Positions 11,606 to 25,678 of a stretch of 64,000 nucleotides of DNA are shown here, in pieces. The stretch spans positions 12,543,209 through 12,607,208 of the forward strand of contig CP114482.1 in assembly GCA_027186245.1 (NCBI GenBank), read 5' to 3'. Every line of letters begins with the position of its first letter. Within the stretch, counting starts at the first letter, position 1. The notes beneath the pieces were generated by a model that saw only the letters and a program-made list of their open reading frames with translations, made no database searches and was not told where the DNA came from. The position numbers were made by a program, and so were the translations under genes. This stretch comes from Coriaria nepalensis. Lineage: Eukaryota; Streptophyta; Magnoliopsida; Cucurbitales; Coriariaceae.

Positions 11606-14600
11606 TCTCTTTTAGTCTTTAAATCATTCTAAATTAATTCGAACGAATTCTATTTTTGCCCTTTAAACATTATTTTCTTACATAACTTGTAATTAATCTA
11701 TTGAAGACAACAATGCATTATGTTAGCATTAAAAAGCATATCACTCAGTCTTTTCAATCATTAAATTGTTTGAAGGCACTTCGAACCAATTCTCTTTTTG
11801 CATTTAAAACGCGACTTTATTGCATAACTTGCAATTGATCTATTGATGGCAACTATGCATTTTTTAGCATTCAAGTCATATTTTTGTGTCTCTTTTAGTC
11901 AGTAAATCATTCTAAATCACTTCGAACGAAATTCAGCCTTTAAACAAGACTTTCGTGCATAACTTGCAGTTGATCTATTATACGGAACAATGCATTTCTT
12001 TGGCCTTAAACTCATGTCACTGAGTTTCTTCTAGTCATTAAATCATTCTAAATTAGTTCGAACGAATTCTATTTTCGCCCTTCAAATATTATTTTCTTAC
12101 ATAACTTGTAATTAATCTATTGAAGACAACACTGCATTATTTTAGCATTAAAAAGCATATCACTCAGTCTTTTCAATCATTAAATTGTTTGAAGGCACTT
12201 CGAACCAATTCTCTTTTTGCATTTAAAACGCGACTTTATTGCATAACTTGCAATTGATCTATTGATGGCAACTATGCATTTTTTAGCATTCAAGTCATAT
12301 TTTTGCGTCTCTTTTAGTCAGTAAATCATTCTAAATCACTTCGAACGAAATTCGGCCTTTAAACAAGACTTTCGTGCATAACCTGCAGTTGATCTATTAT
12401 ACGGAACAATGCATTTCTTTGGCCTTAAACTCGTGTCACTGAGTCTCTTCTAGTCATTAAATCATTCTAAATTAGTTCGAACGAATTCTATTTTCGCCCT
12501 TCAAATATTATTTTCTTACATAACTTGTAATTAATCTACTGAAGACAACAGTGCATTATTTTAGCATTAAAAAGCATATCACTCAGTCTTTTCAATCATT
12601 AAATTGTTTGAAGGCACTTCGAACCAATTCTCTTTTTGCATTTAAAACGCGACTTTCGTGCATAACTTGCAATTGATCTATTGATGGCAACTATGCCTTT
12701 TTTAGCGTTCAGGTCATATTTTTGCGTCTCTTTTAGTCAGTAAATCATTCTAAATCACTTGGAACGAAATTCGGCCTTTAAACATGACTTTCGTGCGTAA
12801 CTTGCAGTTGATCTATTGAAGGCAACAATGCATTTGTTTAGCCTTAAATTCATGTCACTAAGTCTCTTCTAGTCATTAAATCATTCTAAATTAGTTCGAA
12901 CGAATTCTATTTTCGCCCTTCAAATATTATTTTCTTACATAACTTGTAATTAATCTATTGAAGACAACACTGCATTATTTTAGCATTAAAAAGCATATCA
13001 CTCAGTCTTTTCAATCATTAAATTGTTTGAAGGCACTTCGAACCAATTCTCTTTTTGCATTTAAAACGCGACTTTTGTGCATAACTTGCAATTGATCTAT
13101 TGATGGCAACTATGCATTTTTAAGCGTTCAAGCCATGTTTTTGCGTCTCTTTTAGTCAGTAAATCATTCTAAATCACTTCGAACGAAATTCGGCATTTAA
13201 ACATGAATTTCGTGCATAACTTGCAGTTGATCTATTATACGGAACAATGCATTTCTTTAGCCTTAAATACATGTCACTGAGTCTCTTCTAGTAATTAAAT
13301 CATTCTAAATTAGTTCGAACGAATTCTATTTTTGCCCTTCAAATATTATTTTCTTACATAACTTTTAATTAATCTATTGAAGACAACACTGCATTATTTT
13401 AGCATTAAAAAGCATATCACTCAGTCTTTTCAATCATTAAATTGTTTGAAGGCACTTCGAACCAATTCTCTTTTTGCATTTAAAACGCGACTTTCGTGCA
13501 TAACTTGCAATTGATCTATTGATGGCAACTATGCCTTTTTTAGCGTTCAGGTCATATTTTTGCGTCTCTTTTAGTCAGTAAATCATTCTAAATCACTTCG
13601 AACGAAATTCGGCCTTTAAACAAGACTTTCGTGCATAACTTGCAGTTGATCTATTGAAGGCAATAATGCATTTGTTTAGCCTTAAATTCATGTCACTGAG
13701 TCTCTCCTAGTCATTAAATCATTCTAAATTAGTTCGAACGAATTCTATTTTCGCCCTTCAAATATTATTTTCTTACATAACTTGTAATTAATCTATTGAA
13801 GACAACAATGCATTATTTTACCATTAAAAAGCATATCACTCAGTCTTTTCAATCATTAAATTGTTTGAAGGCACTTCGAACCAATTCTCTTTTTGCATTT
13901 CAAACGCGACTTTCGTGCATAACTTGCAATTGATCTATTGATGGCAACTATGCCTTTTTTAGCGTTCAAGTCATATTTTTGCGTCCCTTTTAGTCAGTAA
14001 ATCATTCTAAATCACTTCGAACGAAATTCGGCCTTTAAACATGACTTTCGTGCGTAACTTGCAGTTGATCTATTGAAGTCAACAATGCATTTTTTTAGCC
14101 TTAAATTCATGTCACTGAGTCTCTTCTAGTCATTAAATCATTCTAAATTAGTTCGAACGAATTCTATTTTCGCCCTTCAAATATTATTTTCTTACATAAC
14201 TTGTAATTAATCTATTGAAGACAACACTGCATTATTTTAGCATTAAAAAGCATATCACTCAGTCTTTTCAATCATTAAATTGTTTGAAGGCACTTCGAAC
14301 AAATTCTCTTTTTGCATTTCAAACGCGACTTTCGTGCATAACTTGCAATTGATCTATTGATGGCAACTATGCCTTCTTTAGCGTTCAAGTCATATTTTTG
14401 CGTCTCTTTTAGTCAGTAAATCATTCTAAATCACTTCGAACGAAATTCGGCCTTTAAACATGACTTTCGTGCGTAACTTGCAGTTGATCTATTGAAGGTA
14501 ACAATGCATTTGTTTAGCCTTAAAGTCATGTCATTGAGTCTCTTTTAGTCTTTAAATCATTCTAAATTAATTCGAACGAATTCTATTTTTGCCCTTTAAA

Positions 14601-14680
14601 CATTATTTTCTTACATAACTTGTAATTAATCTATTGAAGACAACAATGCATTATGTTAGCATTAAAAAGCATATCACTCA
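11606..14680 (+). repeat. Mixed trimers, including the left copy of a distant duplication
   Basis: Anchors lie at 11886, 12305, 12724, 13143, 13562, 13981 and 14400. Units at 11886 and 12305 carry attatacggaac with ctttggcc and a C with actttattgc. The stretch 13261-14365 recurs at 24574-25678 (see that entry). Unit 14400 has the gaaggtaac A, the B with tttttgccctttaaac and tatgttagc, and an actttattgc C. No anchor is skipped, and nothing but satellite is present. Confidence 0.85.
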
Positions 14681-17600
14681 GTCTTTTCAATCATTAAATT
14701 GTTTGAAGGCACTTCGAACCAATTCTCTTTTTGCATTTAAAACGCGACTTTATTGCATAACTTGCAATTGATCTATTGATGGCAACTATGCATTTTTTAG
14801 CATTCAAGTCATATTTTTGCGTCTCTTTTAGTCAGTAAATCATTCTAAATCACTTCGAACGAAATTCGGCCTTTAAACAAGACTTTCGTGCCTAACTTGC
14901 AGTTGATCTATTATACGGAACAATGCATTTCTTTGGCCTTAAACTCATGTCACTAAGTCGCTTCTAGTCACTAAATCATTCTAAATTAGTTCGAACGAAT
15001 TCTATTTTCCCCCTTCAAATATTATTTTATTACATAACTTGTAATTAATCTATTGAAGACAACACTGCATTATTTTAGCATTAAAAAGCATATCACTCAG
15101 TCTTTTCAATAATTAAATTGTTTGAAGGCACTTCGAACCAATTCTCTATTTGCATTTAAAACGCGACTTTATTGCATAACTTGCAATTGATCTATTGATG
15201 GCAACTATGCATTTTTTAGCATTCAAGTCATATTTTTGCGTCTCTTTTAGTCAGTAAATCATTCTAAATCACTTCGAACGAAATTCGGCCTTTAAACAAG
15301 ACTTTCGTGCATAACTTGCAGTTGATCTATTATACCGAACAATGCATTTCTTTGGCCTTAAACTCATGTCACTGAGTCTCTTCTAGTCATTAAATCATTC
15401 TAAATTAGTTCGAACGAATTCTATTTTCGCCCTTCAAATATTATTTTCTTACATAACTTGTAATTAATCTATTGAAGACAACACTGCATTATTTTAGCAT
15501 TAAAAAGCATATCACTCAGTCTTTTCAATCATTAAATTGTTTGAAGGCACTTCGAACCAATTCTCTTTTTGCATTTAAAACGCGACTTTCGTGCATAACT
15601 TGCAATTGATCTATTGATGGCAACTATGCCTTTTTTAGCGTTCAAGTCATATTTTTGCGTCTCTTTTAGTCAGTAAATCATTCTAAATCACTTCGAACGA
15701 AATTCGGCCTTTAAACATGACTTTCGTGCGTAACTTGCAGTTGATCTATTGAAGGCAACAATGCATTTGTTTAGCCTTAAATTCATGTCACTAAGTCTCT
15801 TCTAGTCATTAAATCATTCTAAATTAGTTCGAACGAATTCTATTTTCGCCCTTCAAATATTATTTTCTTACATAACTTGTAATTAATCTATTGAAGACAA
15901 CACTGCATTATTTTAGCATTAAAAAGCATATCACTCAGTCTTTTCAATCATTAAATTGTTTGAGGGCACTTCGAACCAATTCTCTTTTTGCATTTAAAAC
16001 ACGACTTTTGTGCATAACTTGCAATTGATCTACTGATGGCAACTATGCATTTTTTAGCGTTCAAGCCATGTTTTTGCGTCTCTTTTAGTCAGTAAATCAT
16101 TCTAAATCAGTTCTTATGAAATTCGGCATTTAAACATGAATTTCGTGCATAACTTGCAGTTGATCTATTATACGGAACAAGGCATTTCTTTAGCCTTAAA
16201 TTCATGTCACTGAGTCTCTTCTAGTCATTAAATCATTCTAAATTAGTTCGAACGAATTCTATTTTCGCCCTTCAAATATTATTTTCTTACACAACTTGTA
16301 ATTAATCTATTGAAGACAACAATGCATTATTTTAGCATTAAAAAGCATATCACTCAGTCTTTTCAATCATTAAATTGTTTGAAGGCACTTCGAACCAATT
16401 CTCTTTTTGCATTTAAAACGCGACTTTATTGCATAACTTGCAATTGATCTATTGATGGCAACTATGCATTTTTTAGCATTCAAGTCATATTTTTGCGTCT
16501 CTTTTAGTCAGTAAATCATTCTAAATCACTTCGAACGAAATTCGGCCTTTAAACAAGACTTTCGTGCCTAACTTGCAGTTGATCTATTATACGGAACAAT
16601 GCATTTCTTTGGCCTTAAACTCATGTCACTAAGTCTCTTCTAGTCATTAAATCATTCTAATTTAGTTCGAACGAATTCTATTTTCGCCCTTCAAATATTA
16701 TTTTATTACATAACTTGTAATTAATCTATTGAAGACAACACTGCATTATTTTAGCATTAAAAAGCATACCACTCAGTCTTTTCAATAATTAAATTGTTTG
16801 AAGGCACTTCGAACCAATTCTCTTTTTGCATTTAAAACGCGACTTTATTGCATAACTTGCAATTGATCTATTGATGGCAACTATGCATTTTTTAGCATTC
16901 AAGTCATATTTTTGCGTCTCTTTTAGTCAGTAAATCATTCTAAATCACTTCGAACGAAATTCGGCCTTTAAACAAGACTTTCGTGCATAACTTGCAGTTG
17001 ATCTATTATACCGAACAATGCATTTCTTTGGCCTTAAACTCATGTCACTGAGTCTCTTCTAGTCATTAAATCATTCTAAATTAGTTCGAACGAATTCTAT
17101 TTTCGCCCTTCAAATATTATTTTCTTACATAACTTGTAATTAATCTATTGAAGACAACACTGCATTATTTTAGCATTAAAAAGCATATCACTCAGTCTTT
17201 TCAATCATTAAATTGTTTGAAGGCACTTCGAACCAATTCTCTTTTTGCATTTAAAACGCGACTTTCGTGCATAACTTGCAATTGATCTATTGATGGCAAC
17301 TATGCCTTTTTTAGCGTTCAAGTCATATTTTTGCGTCTCTTTTAGTCAGTAAATCATTCTAAATCACTTCGAACGAAATTCGGCCTTTAAACATGACTTT
17401 CGTGCGTAACTTGCAGTTGATCTATTGAAGGCAACAATGCATTTGTTTAGCCTTAAATTCATGTCACTAAGTCTCTTCTAGTCATTAAATCATTCTAAAT
17501 TAGTTCGAACGAATTCTATTTTCGCCCTTCAAATATTATTTTCTTACATAACTTGTAATTAATCTATTGAAGACAACACTGCATTATTTTAGCATTAAAA

Positions 17601-20600
17601 AGCATATCACTCAGTCTTTTCAATCATTAAATTGTTTGAGGGCACTTCGAACCAATTCTCTTTTTGCATTTAAAACACGACTTTTGTGCATAACTTGCAA
17701 TTGATCTACTGATGGCAACTATGCATTTTTTAGCGTTCAAGCCATGTTTTTGCGTCTCTTTTAGTCAGTAAATCATTCTAAATCACTTCGTATGAAAATC
17801 GGCATTTAAACATGAATTTCGTGCATAACTTGCAGTTGATCTATTATACGGAACAAGGCATTTCTTTAGCCTTAAATTCATGTCACTGAGTCTCTTCTAG
17901 TCATTAAATCATTCTAAATTAGTTCGAACGAATTCTATTTTCGCCCTTCAAATATTATTTTCTTACACAACTTGTAATTAATCTATTGAAGACAACAATG
18001 CATTATTTTAGCATTAAAAAGCATATCACTAAGTCTTTTCAATCATTAAATTGTTTGAAGGCACTTCGAACCAATTCTCTTTTTGCATTTCAAACGCGAC
18101 TTTCGTGCATAACTTGCAATTGATCTACTGATGGCAACTATGCATTTTTTAGCGTTCAAGCCATGTTTTTGCGTCTCTTTTAGTCAGTAAATCATTCTAA
18201 ATCACTTCGTATGAAATTCGGCATTTAAACATGAATTTCGTGCATAACTTGCAGTTGATCTATTATACGGAACAAGGCATTTCTTTAGCCTTAAATTCAT
18301 GTCACTGAGTCTCTTCTAGTCATTAAATCATTCTAAATTAGTTCGAACGAATTCTATTTTCGCCCTTCAATTATTATTTTCTTACACAACTTGTAATTAA
18401 TCTATTGAAGACAACAATGCATTATTTTAGCATTAAAAAGCATATCACTCAGTCTTTTCAATCATTAAATTGTTTGAAGGCACTTCAAACCAATTCTCTT
18501 TTTGCATTTCAAACGCGACTTTCGTGCATAACTTGCAATTGATCTATTGATGGCAACTATGCATTTTTTAGCGTTCAAGCCATATTTTTGCGTCTCTTTT
18601 AGTCAGTAAATCATTCTAAATCACTTCGTATGAAATTCGGCATTTAAACATGAATTTCGTGCATAACTTGCAGTTGATCTATTATACGGAACAAAGCATT
18701 TCTTTAGCCTTAAATTCATGTCACTGAGTCTCTTCTAGTCATTAAATCATTCTAAATTAGTTCGAACGAATTCTATTTTCGCCCTTCAAATATTATTTTC
18801 TTACACAACTTGTAATTAATCTATTGAAGACAACAATGCATTATTTTACCATTAAAAAGCATATCACTCAGTCTTTTCAATCATTAAATTGTTTGAAGGC
18901 ACTTCGAACCAATTCTCTTTTTGCATTTAAAACGCGACTTTCGTGCATAACTTGCAATTGATCTATTGATGGCAACTATGCCTTTTTTAGCGTTCAAGTC
19001 ATATTTTTGCGTCTCTTTTAGTCAGTAAATCATTCTAAATCACTTCGAACGAAATTCGGCCTTTAAACATGACTTTCGTGCGTAACTTGCAGTTGATCTA
19101 TTGAAGGCAACAATGCATTTGTTTAGCCTTAAATTCATGTCACTAAGTCTCTTCTAGTCATTAAATCATTCTAAATTAGTTCGAACGAATTCTATTTTCG
19201 CCCTTCAAATATTATTTTCTTACATAACTTGTAATTAATCTATTGAAGACAACACTGCATTATTTTAGCATTAAAAAGCATATCACTCAGTCTTTTCAAT
19301 CATTAAATTGTTTGAGGGCACTTCGAACCAATTCTCTTTCTGCATTTAAAACACGACTTTTGTGCATAACTTGCAATTGATCTACTGATGGCAACTATGC
19401 ATTTTTTAGCGTTCAAGCCATGTTTTTGCGTCTCTTTTAGTCAGTAAATCATTCTAAATCACTTCGTATGAAATTCGGCATTTAAACATGAATTTCGTGC
19501 ATAACTTGCAGTTGATCTATTATACGGAACAAGGCATTTCTTTAGCCTTAAATTCATGTCACTGAGTCTCTTCTAGTCATTAAATCATTCTAAATTAGTT
19601 CGAACGAATTCTATTTTCGCCCTTCAAATATTATTTTCTTACACAACTTGTAATTAATCTATTGAAGACAACAATGCATTATTTTAGCATTAAAAAGCAT
19701 ATCACTCAGTCTTTTCAATCATTAAATTGTTTGAAGGCACTTCGAACCAATTCTCTTTTTGCATTTCAAACGCGACTTTCGTGCATAACTTGCAATTGAT
19801 CTATTGATGGCAACTATGCATTTTTTAGCGTTCAAGCCATATTTTTGCGTCTCTTTTAGTCAGTAAATCATTCTAAATCACTTCGTATGAAATTCGGCAT
19901 TTAAACATGAATTTCGTGCATAACTTGCAGTTGATCTATTATACGGAACAAAGCATTTCTTTAGCCTTAAATTCATGTCACTGAGTCCCTTCTAGTCATT
20001 AAATCATTCTAAATTAGTTCGAACGAATTCTATTTTCGCCCTTCAAATATTATTTTCTTACACAACTTGTAATTAATCTATTGAAGACAACAATGCATTA
20101 TTTTACCATTAAAAAGCATATCACTCAGTCTTTTCAATCATTAAATTGTTTGAAGGCACTTCGAACCAATTCTCTTTTTGCATTTCAAACGCGACTTTCG
20201 TGCATAACTTGCAATTGATCTATTGATGGCAACTATGCATTTTTTAGCGTTCAAGCCATATTTTTGCGTCTTTTTTAGTCAGTAAATCATTCTAAATCAC
20301 TTCGTATGAAATTCGGCATTTAAACATGAATTTCGTGCATAACTTGCAGTTGATCTATTATACGGAACAAAGCATTTCTTTAGCCTTAAATTCATGTCAC
20401 TGAGTCCCTTCTAGTCATTAAATCATTCTAAATTAGTTCGAACGAATTCTATTTTCGCCCTTCAAATATTATTTTCTTACACAACTTGTAATTAATCTAT
20501 TGAAGACAACAATGCATTATTTTAGCATTAAAAAGCATATCACTCAGTCTTTTCAATCATTAAATTGTTTGAAGGCACTTCGAACCAATTCTCTTTTTGC

Positions 20601-20685
20601 ATTTCAAACGCGACTTTCGTGCATAACTTGCAATTGATCTATTGATGGCAACTATGCCTTTTTTAGCATTCAAGTCATATTTTTG
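14680..20685 (+). repeat. Four-trimer (1676-bp) super-repeat, imperfect
   Basis: Variants recur at 1676-bp spacing. Anchors 14819 and 16495 both have gcctaac with ctttggcc and the B variant tattttattac. Anchors 15238 and 16914 have tataccgaac. Anchors 15657, 17333 and 19009 share cactaagtc, and their C shares tgagggcacttc with aaaacacgac. Anchors 16076, 17752 and 19428 have the gtatgaaattcggcat type (cttatgaa at 16076) with acaaggcattt. Copies are less alike than in the 4.5-9 kb block. The stretch 18171-20684 also repeats single trimers of the gtatgaa type with acaaagcattt. Edges are approximate. Confidence 0.8.
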
Positions 20686-23600
20686 CGTCTCTTTTAGTTA
20701 GTAAATCATTCTAAATCACTTCGAACGAAATTCGGCCTTTAAACATGACTTTCGTGCGTAACTTGCAGTTGATCTATTGAAGGCAACAATGCATTTGTTT
20801 AGCCTTAAATTCATGTCACTAAGTCTCTTCTAGTCATTAAATCATTCTAAATTAGTTCGAACGAATTCTATTTTCGCCCTTCAAATATCATTTTCTTACA
20901 TAACTTGTAATTAATCTATTGAAGACAACAGTGCATTATTTTAGCATTAAAAAGCATATCACTCAGTCTTTTCAATCATTAAATTGTTGGAAGGCACTTC
21001 GAACCAATTCTCTTTTTGCATTTCAAACGCGACTTTCGTGCATAACTTGCAATTGATCTATTGATGGCAACTATGCCTTTTTTAGCGTTCAAGTCATATT
21101 TTTGCGTCTCTTTTAGTCAGTAAATCATTCTAAATCACTTCGAACGAAATTCGGCCTTTAAACATGACTTTCGTGCCTAACTTGCAGTTGATCTATTGAA
21201 GGTAACAATGCATTTGTTTAGCCTTAAAGTCATGTCATTGAGTCTCTTTTAGTCTTTAAATCATTCTAAATTAATTCGAACGAATTCTATTTTTGCCCTT
21301 CAAACATTATTTTCTTACATAACTTGTAATTAATCTATTGAAGACAACAATGCATTATGTTAGCATTAAAAAGCATATCACTCAGTCTTTTCAATCATTA
21401 AATTGTTTGAAGGCACTTCGAACCAATTCTCTTTTTGCATTTAAAACGCGACTTTATTGCATAACTTGCAATTGATCTATTGATGGCAACTATGCATTTT
21501 TTAGCATTCAAGTCATATTTTTGCGTCTCTTTTAGTCAGTAAATCATTCTAAATCACTTCGAACGAAATTCGGCCTTTAAACAAGACTTTCGTGCATAAC
21601 TTGCAGTTGATCTATTATACGGAACAATGCATTTCTTTAGCCTTAAATACATGTCAGTGAGTCTCTTCTAGTAATTAAATCATTCAAAATTAGTTCGAAC
21701 GAATTCTATTTTCGCCCTTCAAATATTATTTTCTTACATAACTTGTAATTAATCTATTGTAGACAACACTGCATTATTTTAGCATTAAAAAGCATATCAC
21801 TCAGTCTTTTCAATCATTAAATTGTTTGAAGGCACTCTGAACCAATTCTCTTTTTGCATTTCAAACGCGACTTTCGGGCATAACTTGCAATTGATCTATT
21901 GATGGCAACTATGCCTTTTTTATCGTTCAAGTCATATTTTTGCGTCTCTTTTAGTCAGTAAATCATTCTAAATCACTGCGAACGAAATTCGGCCTTTAAA
22001 CATGACTTTCGTGCGTAACTTGCAGTTGATCTATTGAAGGCAACAATGCATTTGTTTAGCCTTAAATTCATGTCACTGAGTCTCTTCTAGTCATTAAATC
22101 ATTCTAAATTAGTTCGACCGAATTCTATTTTCGCCCTTCAAATATTATTTTCTTACATAACTTGTAATTAATCTATTGAAGACAACAATGCATTATTTTA
22201 GCATTAAAAAGCATATCACTCAGTCTTTTCAATCGTTAAATTGTTTGAAGGCACTTCGAACCAATTCTCTTTTTGCATTTAAAACGCGACTTTCGTGCAT
22301 AACTTGCAATTGATCTATTGATGGCAACTATGCCTTTTTTAGCGTTCAAGTCATATTTTTGCGTCTCTTTTAGTCAGTAAATCATTCTAAATCACTTCGA
22401 ACGAAATTCGGCCTTTAAACATGACTTTCGTGCCTAACTTGCAGTTGATCTATTGAAGGTAACAATGCATTTGTTTAGCCTTAAAGTCATGTCATTGTGT
22501 CTCTTTTAGTCTTTAAATCATTCTAAATTAATTCGAACGAATTCTATTTTTGCCCTTCAAACATTATTTTCTTACATAACTTGTAATTAATCTATTGAAG
22601 ACAACAATGCATTATGTTAGCATTAAAAAGCATATCACTCAGTCTTTTCAATCATTAAATTGTTTGAAGGCACTTCGAACCAATTCTCTTTTTGCATTTA
22701 AAACGCGACTTTATTGCATAACTTGCAATTGATCTATTGATGGCAACTATGCATTTTTTAGCATTCAAGTCATATTTTTGCGTCTCTTTTAGTCAGTAAA
22801 TCATTCTAAATCACTTCGAACGAAATTCGGCCTTTAAACAAGACTTTCGTGCATAACTTGCAGTTGATCTATTATACGGAACAATGCATTTCTTTAGCCT
22901 TAAATACATGTCACTGAGTCTCTTCTAGTAATTAAATCATTCAAAATTAGTTCGAACGAATTCTATTTTCGCCCTTCAAATATTATTTTCTTACATAACT
23001 TGTAATTAATCTATTGAAGACAACACTGCATTATTTTAGCATTAAAAAGCATATCACTCAGTCTTTTCAATCATTAAATTGTTTGAAGGCACTTTGAACC
23101 AATTCTCTTTTTGCATTTCAAACGCGACTTTCGTGCATAACTTGCAATTGATCTATTGATGGCAACTATGCCTTTTTTATCGTTCAAGTCATATTTTTGC
23201 GTCTCTTTTAGTCAGTAAATCATTCTAAATCACTGCGAACGAAATTCGGCCTTTAAACATGACTTTCGTGCGTAACTTGCAGTTGATCTATTGAAGGCAA
23301 CAATGCATTTGTTTAGCCTTAAATTCATGTCACTGAGTCTCTTCTAGTCATTAAATCATTCTAAATTAGTTCGAACGAATTCTATTTTCGCCCTTCAAAT
23401 ATTATTTTCTTACATAACTTGTAATTAATCTATTGAAGACAACACTGCATTATTTTAGCATTTAAAAGCATATCACTCAGTCTTTTCAATCATTAAATTG
23501 TTTGAAGGCACTTCGAACCAATTCTCTTTTTGCATTTCAAACGCGACTTTCGTGCATAACTTGCAATTGATCTATTGATGGCAACTATGCCTTCTTTAGC

Positions 23601-24573
23601 GTTCAAGTCATATTTTTGCGTCTCTTTTAGTCAGTAAATCATTCTAAATCACTTCGAACGAAATTCGGCCTTTAAACATGACTTTCGTGCGTAACTTGCA
23701 GTTGATCTATTGAAGGTAACAATGCATTTGTTTAGCCTTAAAGTCATGTCATTGAGTCTCTTTTAGTCTTTAAATCATTCTAAATTAATTCGAACGAATT
23801 CTATTTTTGCCCTTTAAATATTATTTTCTTACATAACTTGTAATTAATCTATTGAAGACAACAGTGCATTATTTTAGCATTAAAAAGCATATCACTCAGT
23901 CTTTTCAATCATTAAATTGTTTGAAGGCACTTCGAACCAATTCTCTTTTTGCATTTAAAACGCGACTTTATTGCATAACTTGCAATTGATCTATTGATGG
24001 CAACTATGCCTTTTTTAGCATTCAGGTCATATTTTTGCGTCTCTTTTAGTTAGTAAATCATTCTAAATCACTTCGAACGAAATTCGGCCTTTAAACATGA
24101 CTTTCGTGCGTAACTTGCAGTTGATCTATTGAAGGCAACAATGCATTTGTTTAGCCTTAAATTCATGTCACTAAGTCTCTTCTAGTCATTAAATCATTCT
24201 AAATTAGTTCGAACGAATTCTATTTTCGCCCTTCAAATATCATTTTCTTACATAACTTGTAATTAATCTATTGAAGACAGCAATGCATTATTTTAGCATT
24301 AAAAAGCATATCACTCAGTCTTTTCAATCATTAAATTGTTTGAAGGCACTTCGAACCAATTCTCCTTTTGCATTTAACACGCGACTTTAGTACATAACCT
24401 GCAATTGATTTATTGATGGCAACTATGCCTTTTTTAGCGTTCAAGTCATATTTTTGCGTCTCTTTTAGTCAGTAAATCATTCTAAATCACTTCGAACGAA
24501 ATTCGGCCTTTAAACATGACTTTCGTGCCTAACTTGCAGTTGATCTATTGAAGGTAACAATGCATTTGTTTAG
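20685..24573 (+). repeat. Three-trimer (1257-bp) duplication and flanking trimers
   Basis: Units 21104, 21523 and 21942 are repeated as 22361, 22780 and 23199. Shared variants are gcctaacttgcag with gaaggtaac, tagtaattaaatcattc with caaaattag, ttttttatcgttcaag, and cactgcgaacg. The copies part near 23815. The unit at 20685 (ttagttagtaaatc, aaatatcatttt) and the similar unit at 24037 flank them. These reappear at 26970 and 30322, so the series of a ttagttag unit followed by a cctaac unit is a module used several times. Confidence 0.85.
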
Positions 24574-25678
24574 CCTTAAATACATGTCACTGAGTCTCTT
24601 CTAGTAATTAAATCATTCTAAATTAGTTCGAACGAATTCTATTTTTGCCCTTCAAATATTATTTTCTTACATAACTTTTAATTAATCTATTGAAGACAAC
24701 ACTGCATTATTTTAGCATTAAAAAGCATATCACTCAGTCTTTTCAATCATTAAATTGTTTGAAGGCACTTCGAACCAATTCTCTTTTTGCATTTAAAACG
24801 CGACTTTCGTGCATAACTTGCAATTGATCTATTGATGGCAACTATGCCTTTTTTAGCGTTCAGGTCATATTTTTGCGTCTCTTTTAGTCAGTAAATCATT
24901 CTAAATCACTTCGAACGAAATTCGGCCTTTAAACAAGACTTTCGTGCATAACTTGCAGTTGATCTATTGAAGGCAATAATGCATTTGTTTAGCCTTAAAT
25001 TCATGTCACTGAGTCTCTCCTAGTCATTAAATCATTCTAAATTAGTTCGAACGAATTCTATTTTCGCCCTTCAAATATTATTTTCTTACATAACTTGTAA
25101 TTAATCTATTGAAGACAACAATGCATTATTTTACCATTAAAAAGCATATCACTCAGTCTTTTCAATCATTAAATTGTTTGAAGGCACTTCGAACCAATTC
25201 TCTTTTTGCATTTCAAACGCGACTTTCGTGCATAACTTGCAATTGATCTATTGATGGCAACTATGCCTTTTTTAGCGTTCAAGTCATATTTTTGCGTCCC
25301 TTTTAGTCAGTAAATCATTCTAAATCACTTCGAACGAAATTCGGCCTTTAAACATGACTTTCGTGCGTAACTTGCAGTTGATCTATTGAAGGCAACAATG
25401 CATTTTTTTAGCCTTAAATTCATGTCACTGAGTCTCTTCTAGTCATTAAATCATTCTAAATTAGTTCGAACGAATTCTATTTTCGCCCTTCAAATATTAT
25501 TTTCTAACATAACTTGTAATTAATCTATTGAAGACAACACTGCATTATTTTAGCATTAAAAAGCATATCACTCAGTCTTTTCAATCCTTAAATTGTTTGA
25601 AGGCACTTCGAACAAATTCTCTTTTTGCATTTCAAACGCGACTTTCGTGCATAACTTGCAATTGATCTATTGATGGCA
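24574..25678 (+). repeat. Right copy of a duplication 11,313 bp apart
   Basis: This stretch matches 13261-14365 at a constant offset of 11,313 bp, exactly 27 x 419. Shared private variants, in order, are ccttaaatacatg, cataacttttaatt, gaggcaataatgc-type (caataatgcatttg), gagtctctcctagtc, ttttaccattaaaaag, gcgtcccttttag, gaagg(t)caac with catttttttagcc, and cttcgaacaaattc. Small differences exist (ttttctaac and caatcctta in this copy). Outside the stretch the two sites have different subtypes, so it is a transposed or converted block rather than a long tandem period. Confidence 0.85.
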
